The position numbers were made by a program, and so were the translations under genes. The notes under the pieces are model-generated. The model did no database searches. It was not told the origin of the DNA and saw nothing but the letters and a program-made list of their open reading frames with translations. Of a stretch of DNA of 64,000 nucleotides, positions 1 through 11,060 are shown one piece after another. Origin of the DNA: Cerrena zonata (taxonomy: Eukaryota > Basidiomycota > Agaricomycetes > Polyporales > Cerrenaceae); contig JASBNA010000050.1 in NCBI GenBank assembly GCA_038087015.1, positions 62,001 to 126,000 on the forward strand, read 5' to 3'. Position 1 is the stretch's first letter. Every line of letters starts with the position of its first letter.

Positions 1-1078
1 TTAGATCATCGTGAACATAAGACTGATCACTATTACGCACCTGGTATGGTTTCAAAGCGCCGTCAATATGTCCAAGACCCCAAGCCAGGAGGGAGCCAAC
101 CATGCCAGTTACACCGTTTGCAGCAAACCAAATAGCAAGTCGTAGCGTCTGTTCCCTTCTACGCCACCACTAGACACATTATTAGAGTTATAGTCGAATT
201 TATGCTCACAAAAACATACCATTTGCGTCACCGTGATGAAACATGGAGCTGTCAAAGACTGAATAAGCAATATACTCTACGACCAAAAAGGAGGTATACT
301 TACCTACTGTAGCTTCGAATATCCCAAGGAGAAAGCGCGATGCGAGCAGCCCGCCAAAATTTGTAGCAGCACTGAAGCAAGCGACGACGACACCCCACAG
401 AAATACATTCACAAATACTGCGTATACAAACATCAACATCAACGATTTGAATTTTTTCAATGGATAAACTTACAATATTTCGCAACAGGCATTCTTAGAA
501 TGAGATAGGAGGATACAGGTTGCCAGATTAATTGTGCAACATAAACGATGCTGCCCAGCCAACTGTACTGAGAACCGTGTAGGTCTGAGGAGGAGTTATA
601 AATTAGTGAACGGATGTATAATTCAAGAAGTAGCTTACGTGTATCAGCCTGGATGTTGAATACTGAAGTGTACGATAGAGAGGATCTAGTTGGGATATAT
701 GAAGAAATATAATATTGTGACGAAATGCAATGAGACGTACTTGTCTAGCTGTTGTAGGAAATAGACCATACATATTACAGGCATAAGCCAGAGATCAATC
801 TTGCGTAAGATAGCACGGTCTTGTTCAGGAGTGATGTGTATAGGGTTAGAAGAGTCTCCGAGGATTTCAAGGGCTTCATCTTTCCCTTTTGCCTTCTTCG
901 AAGAATTGACGTGAACTTGGGCCCCTTCGAGGGTGGTCGAATGCTCAGCATGCTCGATATCGACCTTCTTGTCAAGGTCGAGAGAGTTGGCTACAGAGGT
1001 GGAAGTCATCGAGTAATAGCTGGGAACGGATGGCGAAAGATAGACCTTGCTCGAGATCCTTCGGAAGAAGCCTGACAT
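1..1078 (-). CDS. MFS anion:cation symporter (allantoate/nicotinate permease-like), N-terminal part
   Basis: Membrane permease of the major facilitator superfamily, closest in pattern to the fungal ACS family (Dal5/Tna1 type) that imports organic anions such as allantoate or nicotinate. ATG at 1078. Exons read as 1078-741, 685-639, 584-474, 417-308, 258-220 and 169-41, all in phase (258 codons); the next intron runs off the left edge, so the C-terminal half is missing. A hydrophilic N-tail of about 90 residues leads into the first helix (LWLMPVICMVYFLQQLDK). Later come WLGSIVYVAQLIWQP, the motif-A-like stretch GGLLASRFLLGIFEA, and the loop REQTLRLAIWFAANG typical of ACS carriers. It is divergent from the oxidoreductase at 1683, with 604 bases between the two starts, so the two may share regulation and substrate. 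The substrate cannot be read from sequence. Confidence 0.85.
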
Positions 1079-1682
1079 GTTGTACCTTTAGAAACTTTAT
1101 AACGACTCCAACGCCGCACAAAGCCAATGAATGATTCCCGGACCGTCTGACTTGAGACTAAGCGTCGGTAAAACGACATAACGGACCGTTTTGCACGTCG
1201 ATTTTCATCACATAACTCCTATAATGCTTGATGTAGTGTTTTTGAACATCTAACAGGTCTTGTGTTCCAAAATGGACGCCGGGAATGTTGTTCTATTTAC
1301 GCCCAAATACCAGCATCATCACAGACTTTGAGTACGAAGGGTTGAGAGGGTCAGCTGCTCATTATCGAGACGGGAGAGCGATGGAGCTGAGACATTACAC
1401 TCGCTGGGCATGCTCAAACTAAACCAGTGCTACACGAATGTTACCCCACAATCAGGCACCTGTTACCCCGGATTTGCGCTATGCATTATTGTCCTCGGTG
1501 TTTCAAGATGGTCCGCAGACATGAAACGGTCGGATAACGATAAATGGACCTGGCGATCCCCTCAATACGGTCCGCGCGGTCCGTACGGGAAGTTTGGGAG
1601 GTGAAGGAAGGTCCCAATATAACGAATGAGGAGGAGGATGTTCGCAGCGAGTCACTGAACAGTTTCTCGTTCTTAGACCACT
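1079..1682. other. Intergenic, shared promoter region
   Basis: This 604-base gap lies between two divergent genes and must hold both promoters. I saw no convincing TATA box, RNA gene or conserved open frame. ORFs on the plus strand here run into the first exon of the downstream oxidoreductase and look like shadows. Confidence 0.5.
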
Positions 1683-3357
1683 ATGTCCTTCTCAGACAAA
1701 CCTCTTGGTGGCCGCGTCGCTATTGTCGGTACCGGCAGTCGAGCCTCGATGTTCGTACGCGGAATCGTACAACGTCCGAATAGCCAAGTTGTGGCCATAT
1801 GTGAGCCTAATGCGGTCAGGGCAGCCTATTACAACACCCTTCTTCAAGAATTAGGGGCCCCAACGGTACCGATTTACAAACCAGAAGGGTTCCAGGAAAT
1901 GCTCCAGAAGGAGAAGGTAGAGACAATTGTTGTGACTTGCATCGATGCACTTCATGATCTATACATTGTCCCCGCGCTGGAGGCTGGAGGTAAGCATGTA
2001 GAGTGCGAGTCCCACCATTTTACTGACCTGTAGATGAGAATAGTAAGGGTCCTAACGGAGAAACCCATGACAACGGACATCGAGAAGTGCAGAAAGATTC
2101 TTGAAACCGTAAATAAGACAGGCCAGCATCTCACCGTAACCTTTAATTATCGGTGGGGTTACTTCTTTTATTTCAGAACATATCTGATTTTTTGTGGGTT
2201 TAGTTACAACCCTGTTCATGAGCTTGTGAAAAGAACATTAGCAGACGGAAAAATAGGAAATAGTACGTACTCATCGTTCCATCAACCTTATCCACAAGCT
2301 CATTATTCCTCAGTTCTCTCCGTTCACTTCGAATGGCTTCTGGATACAGTTCACGGGGCAGACTACTTCCGCAGGTGGCATCGCCAGAAGACTAATTCAG
2401 GGGGCTTGATGGTTCACAAGTCAGGGCACCATTTTGACCTCGTGAACTGGTGGTTAAATGCTCAACCGGTTGCTGTTGGTGGCATGGGAAGACTTGCTTT
2501 CTATGGCGAGGAGAATGGAAGACGACATGGTTGGGCAAGGGACTATGAACGCGCGAGAGGTTCACAGGAAGCAAAGGACGACCCGTTCGCGTTGGACCTA
2601 GAGGCGGACGAGACATTGAAAAGTATTTACGCAGATGCCGAGAAGGAGGATGGCTATCACCGAGACCAGAATGTGAGTTTTCGTAGTGAATTGAGACTAA
2701 CCGCTATTTGCGTGCTTACCTCTCTCATTATCAGGTCTTCGCACCGAACATCGGCATTGAAGACGACATGGCGCTGCTAGTAAGATATGACACGGGTGCA
2801 ACAATGTCTTATCACCTGGTGAGAATAGAACGACTTCGTGTAGAACATGTGTCCCTCTAACCCGATCTTCTATAGACTGCTTATTCACCATGGGAGGTTA
2901 GTATAACGTTTGAAAGCGGATTGCGATGACTAACCATCAACCTAATTATCAGGGCTATCGCGTGATGTTCAATGGTTCTTTAGGCCGTCTTGAACTCGAA
3001 GTCGTCGAGTCTCAATACCGAGAGCTTACCGATCCTCAGTTAACGGGTGGTCAAATCCATGGCAAGGCAGCGCTTCCCAATCCTGGTGAAGCAACGGTCA
3101 AACTCCACAAACTCTGGCAGAAACCTGAATACCTACCGATCAAGATGGAACACGGTGAGCATGGAGGAGGTGATCGTCGTATGTTGAGCGTACTCTTCGG
3201 GCCGTTGCCCGGTGAAGAGGTTGATACAGGTGATGCCTCGAAGCAAGGAGCGAATGAACGAGACGGGGCAATGGCTCTTGCAGTGGGATTGATGGCGAAC
3301 GAGAGTTTCAGAACAGGTCAATTCTGCCATTTCAAGGATCTCGAATTCCCGATATAG
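1683..3357 (+). CDS. Gfo/Idh/MocA-family NAD(P)-dependent oxidoreductase
   Basis: Predicted soluble NAD(P)-dependent sugar or polyol dehydrogenase. Exons 1683-1989, 2044-2152, 2204-2262, 2314-2672, 2735-2818, 2876-2896 and 2953-3357 give 447 residues. The introns are 51-62 nt and the sixth exon is only 21 nt. The Rossmann start is VAIVGTGSRASMF, followed by the family signature LTEKPMT, whose Glu-Lys-Pro Lys is the expected catalytic or nucleotide-contacting residue. The C-terminal domain carries GGLMVHKSGHHFDLVNWW, matching the conserved His/Asp substrate-site region. Family members are usually 350-450 residues. The divergent MFS permease suggests an uptake-plus-oxidation pair. The exact substrate is unknown. 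Confidence 0.88.
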
Positions 3358-3548
3358 GTAATCGCGTAGAAATACATTGTATACCATCGCCAAGAAATAA
3401 ATGGTTCGATATAATCGTCCGAAAGCTGGTAGAAATCGAACCTAGAGCAAGATAATCATACATGAGGACATGCAGACCAAAAGAAGGAAGATTAGAGAGG
3501 GGTCAGTCAAGAAAGCAAGCACATTCTATCGATAGTAGATTATCCATG

Positions 3549-4247
3549 TCATACGTTAAATCCAATTCTCCTCCAATTCGTAGGCTGTCGAGTAGCTTCG
3601 ATGAGATCCTCTACACGCTGTTTCGCCAGCTCCAAGAAGCTTTCTGGGAGCCATTGTGCGTTGTCTATATGTTCCCCGTTGTTGGAAGCAATAGTAACGA
3701 GTTGTGCCAGATCACGAAGATCGACGTATTGCTTAGCTTGCATATCAGATCGGGATGATGCACGATGGTCAACCCACCCTTGCAGCTTCATCAACAGAAG
3801 AGCAAAAAGAGGTAAAACAGGAAGACCATCAATATGCTGTATCCTCCAGCTGTCGACTAATGGGATATTGAGGACTCCCGGGATGAGAATGTCAACTTTG
3901 CAGGATCTGCGATATCCAGAGAGTCTACAATAGAGCACGGTATAGGTCGCGCCGATCTTCTTCGATGCTCTTTTGTAGAATCCCTTCCCGTTGTCGACAA
4001 GGAGTTGCTTCAAGACTTCTGGTGTGTATTGATTGCTCATCACAATCATATCGACGTCCTAGTAATCGGTTAGGACGAGAGGTGAGATGGTTGACTGAGA
4101 CTGCCTTACGTTAGGTGTGCGTGTACAACCCTGCAGTGCACAACCTGTGCTTCCGAATAGACAACACGTCAGGCCTCTAGAATGAAAGACCTCGGCTGCC
4201 TTCCGGGCGACCATATAAACCTCGTCTCGAGTGGGTGCGGAGCTCAT
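3549..4247 (-). CDS. Nucleotidyltransferase-fold protein (Pol beta superfamily), small fungal family
   Basis: Exons 4247-4110 and 4058-3549 with a 51-nt intron give 215 residues. The N-terminal half contains LFGSTGCALQG, the Gly-Ser turn of the polymerase-beta fold. After the intron comes NDVDMIV, the Asp-x-Asp metal-binding pair, so the core of a nucleotidyltransferase site is present. The intron falls exactly between these motifs. The C-terminal half (LKQLLVDNGKGFY, LPLFALLLMKLQGW, QKQYVDLRDL-like helices) resembles uncharacterised Agaricomycete proteins annotated only as nucleotidyltransferase-like. Substrate and partner are unknown. It is convergent with the oxidoreductase, with 191 bases between the stops. 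Confidence 0.7.
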
Positions 4248-6618
4248 AGTGTGTGTATGTAGGGTGTTTGTGAGTCAGACCTCTGACTGGTGAAGGAAAC
4301 GAACCAACGTCAAATACACATCAAAGAAGCGTCTGGTTCAAGAAGAACGTTCCTCTGTTTACAAGAATAGTCGCGCGTTAGACAAGATCAAGGATAGAAA
4401 TCATTTCGAGAAGACTCAAAACACACCCAGGGATAGTACCATGCAGTTGATATAGTGCTAGCAGATAGCTCAAGGCCGACATGCATCAAGCATGTACTGG
4501 TGGTACGTTAACCGGTGCTAGTAACGAAGGAGCAAATTTATGGGGGTATTACGTAAGTAAAACCATCCGACTACATCGAAACCGCGAAAGGTGCAAGTTG
4601 CTTGACTATGCGCCACATATGTGTATATAATGTTGAACACTGTCAGTACTATGGGTAGTTATTAATGGGCTACCGCTTTTACGGTTGCTCTCTATAGGCC
4701 CACATCATGGAACAAATGGCTAGAAACCGTGAAGGCTGAAAACAAATCTTGCAAACTCGCTAGATTCTTCGATGAGGATCTTGTGGTAGTGGCAAGTGCA
4801 ACTTCTGATATACAGCCCACCTAAACTTTGACGCACGTCTCCAAGTTGCACAATTTTATGTCGCTCTGACGGTCAAAAGAGTCACTACCTCATTCCAGAA
4901 CCCGATTTGGATTGGAAGTCGAAGAATAAATACTAGGTGCGATGAGCCAGAGGTCGATTGAACTGGCGTTATTACTACTACTGTGAGGTGCTGTTGACTA
5001 TAGTTCGCGGGCGTCTGGTACTAAACTCAATGCCCCCACCAGCATAGATAAGGAACATGGCCAACCACTGGGGTCTGCGGGAACGCCTCGCCGAGCCTGG
5101 TCTCCGCATCAGGCAACGAACGCATAGAATGATGTCTAGCATCGTAGCATGTATCGCAAGCCTTCCGCTCCAAATTGACGACTGCATGAGTTCTGTACGA
5201 GTTCTGTAGGTGGAACATATATATGCTATTGGTCAAATCGTCCCGTAGCTCTTGGAAGATTGTTCTTAATCCCCTGTTTCTGTGGCTTGTCCCGTTGCAA
5301 CATGCGTTATCCTACACACCAAAGACTTCCCGCCAAGCCCTGGTTCCCGCTGCTACACTAGTGGTTCCACTGGGGTTCCCTATTCAGAATTGGGAAGTCG
5401 GCATCCATCGGCACGGTTTGTGTAGGGTTGGACAAACTATCCCCTCCCTGAAGCAACCTTAGTCTCGCAATAGACCTGTTAATAAAGGCCTATAGAATAG
5501 CCCAACAGAAATGTCTTCGACGCGGAACCGTAAAGCGTTATCGACCCGAACGGTGCCGCAACAAGACACTGACAGGATAAACTGGTGAAGATATCGGTAC
5601 GATGGCGAAAGAGAGATGTTTCCAGTCCGATACAGGAGGAAGGAGTGGGAGTTACATGACCTCAAGCGGAAGTGAATGGGAACCCAATCACCACGACGCA
5701 GTGGTATCTGTCAGACCTAAAAGTATCTCAGGTTCAGCGACAGTACAGTCAGGTGTTCCTTGTTATCGCTACCGACCGCAGCTGATTGTTCCCGTATATT
5801 CTCTGCGCACGAGCTGGGAAAGGTTCGTGTGGTGGAAGTTAAGTTTGTTAGTTACTTGGACTCGATTCGGCATGCACGACCGGCATCGAGCGGAGAAAAT
5901 CACATATGTCAAGCGTGGCCATTGACACTCAGCGCTGTTGCGTCGATACTAGGAAACTAAGGATTCTCCCTGTGGTGCATGTCAGTGGGAGCCATAGCCA
6001 CACCTATCATCGTTAAGTGGATTCCATAATCGCTAAGAACTTCTGTTAGTATAGTGTTTCTTAGTACGTACAAGAAAACGCACAGAAAGATCAAAGTTGC
6101 CCCACAAAAAAGCCGAACGTCATGACGCAACAATGCACATCTGCCAACTCGGGTTCTACCACGCGAGAATGATAAGTTCTCAACTTCTGAAAAAATCATT
6201 TGGTATATTCCGTAAAGCCGGAGGTAATGTTATTTCGATATACGAAGGTTCAGTGCAGGTTACCCCCGGTTCCGCTCTTCTATGACGAAGAGAAGATCTT
6301 CACTCTTCCACCTCATTGTATCAACAATGTTCTCGCATGTCGCATTGGAGTTGTATGAATTTTCAGGCGTGTAGGGTGGAAAAATGAGGGACGAGAGAAC
6401 GAGCGGGACATACGTTACCACACAACAGCTATGACGTCGTTTGACTGGAATAAGGCACCGCAGGCTAGGCTAAGCTGAGATGAATGATCAATATCCCACA
6501 CCACACTGCTTACCGGACGCTTAAGTCCTTGAGGAGGGCTTTCATAGAACGCAGAAGAACAGAGATGTCATTGGGTAGATGATGCGAAAATTTTCCCGAC
6601 GTTATCCAAGATACAGGG
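4248..6618. other. Intergenic, no gene recognised
   Basis: About 2.4 kb with only short open frames on both strands, none with a recognisable domain, plausible intron set or conserved motif. No direct or inverted terminal repeats were obvious. It may be decayed sequence, or hold the promoter of the nucleotidyltransferase gene and the 3' end of the hydratase. Confidence 0.5.
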
Positions 6619-8467
6619 TTAACCGAAGAGGGACAGGGATGACTTCATAGCTTGCTCTTCTCGATTTTCTTTACATACGCAACGCCATTCCCGATAGCGA
6701 TCTTCGCGGATGATGTCAACAGTCTCGAACCATGCATCGACCCCAAACAAATTGAATCTTCTCACCTTTCCGGTCTTCAAGTTTTTAGTGACGAACCCAA
6801 CCTCGGTCGTTCCATCGGGTCCAGGCCCTACCTCCCAAATGCTAGTCTCTAGCGCGTCGCCGGGTTTGACAGGTGAAGTGAATCTAACACCGAAATATTT
6901 GAGGGCAGAGGGATCGTTCCCGCCAACAGCAGAGAGAACAGCCCTAGCAGCAAAGCCGTAGGTGGAGAGACCATGGAGGATCACTCCCCCAAACCCAGCC
7001 GCCTCGCCAATGGATGGATCTTTCACACCCATCAAGAGGGGAAATCACAGCGACAGTCAGCACCACCGCTAGCGACGTCACGCGGAGAGGGAAATAATAG
7101 AACTAGGCTTACCAATATGAAGTCCGTTATAATCCCCGCTCAATCGGTATAGAACGGCTTGTTCAGGGGTCGTCTGGTCGTTTACCACCCAGTCCGGCTT
7201 ACGATCAGTTGGGATGGGTTTGCCTGGAGGTGCTCCTGCAATACGCTTGGTGAACTTCTCACCCGTGCCTTTCGCACCTAGGTTGAAGGAGGAAGTCTGT
7301 ACATATGGAGAAAGCGATGAGTGATGGATGACCATGCCATAATGATGAAAACAAGGCGTAATTACATAGAGTTTCGCGTAGGGAGTCCCATTCGAGTCAA
7401 CGAGAGTATGTTCTGATTCCAGCACGATACCCGATTCTATATGGGAGGTGAGTTTACCATCGGCACGCCAACCAGATGGTTTGTGTTCACAAGACGAGGG
7501 ATTACGTACTGTTCTCGCTCACAGCGACAATACGTCGCTTGAGTTTCCACCCTTGACCACTGACAGCAGGAATAGGACGAAGGATCTGAATGCTTTGAGT
7601 GGCATGCACCTGGTTCTTGCTGTCAGTTTGCCGCCTAAGCTGCCTCGAGGCAGTGTGAAAGTCCGACGCACCGTACGATTGGGATCCAATCGAGGCAATC
7701 CGGGAATAGTACCTTTATTGATTCGACCTTTGAAGACATTTACATCTTGGTCCGCGCCTGTGGTATTAAATCGTAGACATCACATCCGATTACACAACCA
7801 AAGAAGTATGCAGTGGCAATGATCGTGGAGAAATCCGAAGTTCGTAAGGGACCGAGCGGTAATAAAGTGCAATTGAGATGGACGGTAAGTTTGCGAAGAC
7901 AGGCTCGGTACGGACCTTTGAGCATGAGCACGACAGGGTACGTAGGGAAGGGAGCCCATGATTTATCTGACAACGATCACAAGACAAAGCACAGGGGCAG
8001 CGACGATTAGTCTCGCGGTTCATTTTACAGTTATAGACTTCGATCGGATCCTAGTTCCGCGCGAAGTCTATAATCTACAGTAGATGAAGGCTATCGTACT
8101 CACCAAGTTCTATATCGGGACCGTGCACCAAGTTTGCGGGATTGGTAGAGCAAATGAGCAATTACAGTAAGCGCGGGATATTTTCGGCATGAGAGGCATG
8201 TACGCAAGAATCGTACGGTGAAAGTAAGACAAGATTACCGTTTACAAATGCATGGTCGTCCTTTTTGGCACCAATACCTAAAGCGTAAAGAAGGAGATCA
8301 CGTTGGGTCCAAGCAACCTAAGATGTTCAACGAAACCAAATTGAGTTGTGAAGATGTCGAAACGTGCGACTGTCAATGGTTGTTAGTGTGGATTGCCGGG
8401 CGGTTTCACGCACTGGAATGTCGCCCTCGTCATGGCCGACTGCTCTTCCCAGGTCAATTTGCGACAT
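6619..8467 (-). CDS. MaoC-like enoyl-CoA hydratase 2 (peroxisomal beta-oxidation type)
   Basis: Predicted hydration of trans-2-enoyl-CoA to (R)-3-hydroxyacyl-CoA. Nine exons: 8467-8414, 8317-8239, 8109-8104, 7966-7916, 7757-7672, 7609-7510, 7436-7366, 7296-7113 and 7019-6619, giving 343 residues. N-terminal hot-dog half: RDLLLYALGIGAK, then SWAPFPTYPVVL. C-terminal half: RLSGDYNGLHIDP followed by GFGGVILHGLSTYG, the hydratase-2 motif with its catalytic Asp and His present. The usual Asn-Pro after the catalytic Asp is Asn-Gly here. The third exon is six bases long and supplies Glu-Leu, giving the family-like VNELDKSW. Skipping it keeps frame, so it could be optional. No SKL-type C-terminal signal is visible (ends SLFG), so peroxisomal location is an inference from the family. 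Confidence 0.88.
8031..8073. repeat. Intronic stem-loop, 12-bp arms
   Basis: TTATAGACTTCG and its reverse complement CGAAGTCTATAA flank a 19-nt loop inside the MaoC intron at 7967-8103, just downstream (in transcription) of the 6-nt microexon. The arms pair perfectly. A role in splicing is only a guess. Confidence 0.6.
8104..8109 (-). other. Candidate 6-nt microexon of the MaoC hydratase
   Basis: Six bases (AACTTG on the minus strand) lie between an acceptor ending TATAG and a strong donor GTGAGT. Including them yields FVNELDKSWAPF, matching the Tyr/Asn-Glu seen before the PTYP loop in hydratase-2 proteins. The flanking introns are 129 and 137 nt, longer than others in this gene. Exclusion would also keep frame, so this rests on family conservation. 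Confidence 0.55.
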
Positions 8468-9553
8468 TTGTTCACAGTCGAGTTACAGTTGGTACAGGAT
8501 AGTATCAGGAAAGCAAGCAGTGGGGGGACGTGGACAAGGAGTTAATAATAACAGAAATGCGGGGTGAGACGCCGGGATGAATCTGACCGAAAAGTGGCCG
8601 ATACCGCACATTACCGGATGGGTACAGCCGGAGATTGGCAAACACATGTCGAGGATCATGACAGTGCAGCAAGGGGTCAGCAGGAAGAGTAGGTTGGAAA
8701 GAGTGTGCCAGATGCGGCTGAAGGGAAACTCAGGTATCTATCCGCAGTCTGTGAAGAGAAGATTGGAAGACAGCGTTCTTGAGAGTACAGAGGACATTCA
8801 GGGAAGGGAGCAGGAGTTTGTCAAGCTTCGGCTAAGAGATCCGCATCGGATGTTGTAGAGATGTGACAAGCGAGAGTCAGGACGAGTGGGTATATCGATT
8901 CCAAAGGCGTCGCGTGGTGATAGAGTTGTAGTACGAAACGCAAGCCCCAAAAAGCCCCGACGTTGGAACGAGAAGATATTACCACACCAGGAGGGATTGG
9001 GAAGCTTGGCAGCGGGGGTTGACACATAACAAACGAGCTTACACGGCATGGGAGGGCTTCGGGGAGAAATGAAGGGGGGATTGATTGGGTTGTAGGCGCA
9101 AGAAGGCGAAATGGAAAGAGATGGCTGGGACGAGAAGAGAGGGTGACTGGTCGCGTGAGGGAGTGAATGATTCAGTGAATGAGAGATGAATGAACCGAAC
9201 GTGCAGCCGAACCGGACAGAGATCCCGATTTCGATCAGCAATTGAGTGGATGGACAGAAAGTATACAGCCTCTGCATGCTCCCCACTCGCCCTTGCTCTC
9301 ACTAAACACTCATCAACTTACGGCACCCTCCTCTTCTTTCTTCGGCTCACATCACCCCGATACCACCAATCCTTTTCCAGCTCCAGCCTCCCTTTTAATG
9401 CTCTCGCCTGTGGGATCGTGGCTTTCCATCGGCTTATATAGCAAGCCTCTTCTCTGTTCTGATCTGCCTATTTCTCGTTTCCTCCTGTGCCACTCGTAAA
9501 ATATTCTCTCTTGCTTCTTACTAACACGTTCTGCTTTGCGCCCCACTACTCCA
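8468..9553. other. Intergenic between divergent hydratase and regulator genes
   Basis: Holds both promoters. A TATA-like box (TATATA at 9435-9440) lies about 115 bases before the ATG at 9554, in a pyrimidine-rich stretch typical of fungal leaders. Plus-strand ORFs between 8577 and 9500 show no recognisable motif and I do not call them genes. Confidence 0.55.
9435..9440 (+). promoter_or_regulatory. TATA-like box of the Zn2Cys6 gene
   Basis: TATATA in GGCTTATATAGCAAG, about 115 bases before the start codon at 9554. The spacing is plausible for a core promoter element. Confidence 0.45.
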
Positions 9554-11060
9554 ATGGCTCACACCAGCTATTCTCAGTATTCCTTTTCCTTCAACGCATC
9601 GGGGCGTGAACACCAGTGTTCCCCAGGCCACGACGAACCGTTTGCATACTTACATGCACATGCCTCTGGCCAAGTCAAAATCTCTTCAGACTCCAGCCTC
9701 GCATATGCGTTGGGGGGAAACAACTCTCACGTGCCTTACTCTGTTCCACATGGTATGTTTCTTGAATACTCATCTTCGCGCTTTGGAGGGTCCTTAACAA
9801 CAGGGCACATGTTGTGCATAGGCTCGCAGAACATGGCTCTTCCATTCCACGCCACAGATTCTTTCCCCAGCACCAACGATCAAAGTAAGGATCATTGTCG
9901 ATCATTGTCTTCTTCGATCGTTCATCTCCCGTTTAGGTATGTGTCTGGACGATGAGACCATGTCTTGCGTGGCATATGGGGATGAAGAGCGTGGAGGATA
10001 TGATTCTCCGTACGGCGGCACGCTCTCCCCCATGTCCTCAGCAGGCTATTCAATGACTGCTGGGTACTGGGACGATTCCCCTGACACCGGATATTTCGTA
10101 AGTCTTGGCTTGCTTCGCAACTAACCCGATCTTCTCTTCTTACAATGGCTTGTGTATTGTATGTCATTCAGGATGGTCATTTCGAAAGTCCACCACCACC
10201 GAACGTACCTGTGCGTTCCCCTTATCCTCCAAGCCGCAGTTACACCCTTGAATCAGCCATCACGCCCATCACGCCCACCACTCCAGCAACGACATCTTCA
10301 CTTCCTTCTACCGTCGGCACGGCATCTCCTTCCCGTCACGATCAGTCTTTCCACGCGTCATCGTCTTCGGCGCCCGCAAAAAGCGCGACACGTACTCGTC
10401 CCTCACTTGCCCCTGTCAAGACCGATTTTAATCATCGCGACACCAAAGTAGGCTGTAAAAGGTCTACAAGTATCGCCTCGCCGCTAAGTGCCACTTCGAC
10501 TGTTCCTGACCCCACCCCTCCGCTGAGCCTCGCTGCACTCGCATCGCAGCTTGATGGCTCTGGAATGGACGAAATCCCTGTTTCAGAATCTGAAGCAAAA
10601 CTTGGGCAAGCGATGTTCAAGCTTCATAGCGCTGTCCCACCGCCAAAGGAGCAACCTCCCAAGAAGAAGCCAATCATGGCTTGCCTTTTTTGCCGTGAAC
10701 GTAAGATTTGCTGTGGGCCCCCGCCGCCTGATTCGCCTGTCCAAACATGCAAGTAAGTGTTGTATGCGATTTTGAAATAGACCCGGACATTGCGAACACT
10801 AATCCGAAATTAATAGACAATGTACACGTAGGGGACTGGAATGTATCTTCCCGACCGAATCACGCCGTGGTCAACACAAGCGTTCTCCACGCGCCGCTCG
10901 TGTCGCGGCTTTGGCTGACGCTCACTTACACAGACTTGCTCAGTCCCACCATTTACAGAGCCCTCCTTCGTCTCCTCAAGAACCACACTCTGAACCCCTT
11001 GTTGTTAAGAAGCGGCGACAGTCCAAGCCCCGTGTCTTGAAATCGAAGACTGAAGAGTAG
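9554..11060 (+). CDS. Zn2Cys6 fungal transcription factor with C-terminal zinc cluster
   Basis: Nuclear DNA-binding regulator. Exons 9554-9752, 9822-9884, 9937-10097, 10172-10752 and 10817-11060 give 415 residues. Residues 1-300 are low-complexity, rich in Ser, Pro and Thr (ITPITPTTPATTSS), typical of a disordered activation region. The binuclear cluster is near the C-terminus: Cys312, 315, 322, 334, 337 and 344 with spacing C-x2-C-x6-C-x11-C-x2-C-x6-C, preceded by a basic PPKKKPIM. The last intron splits the codon between the fourth and fifth ligands. The basic tail (RRGQHKRSPRAARVAAL and KKRRQSKPR) can serve DNA contact or nuclear import. Most Zn2Cys6 factors carry the cluster near the N-terminus, but C-terminal versions exist in basidiomycetes. 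No fungal-specific middle homology domain is seen. Targets unknown. Confidence 0.88.

Noticed and set aside
4978..5960. Cluster of short ORFs on both strands
   Set aside because: No motif, no mutual frame continuity and no splice structure.
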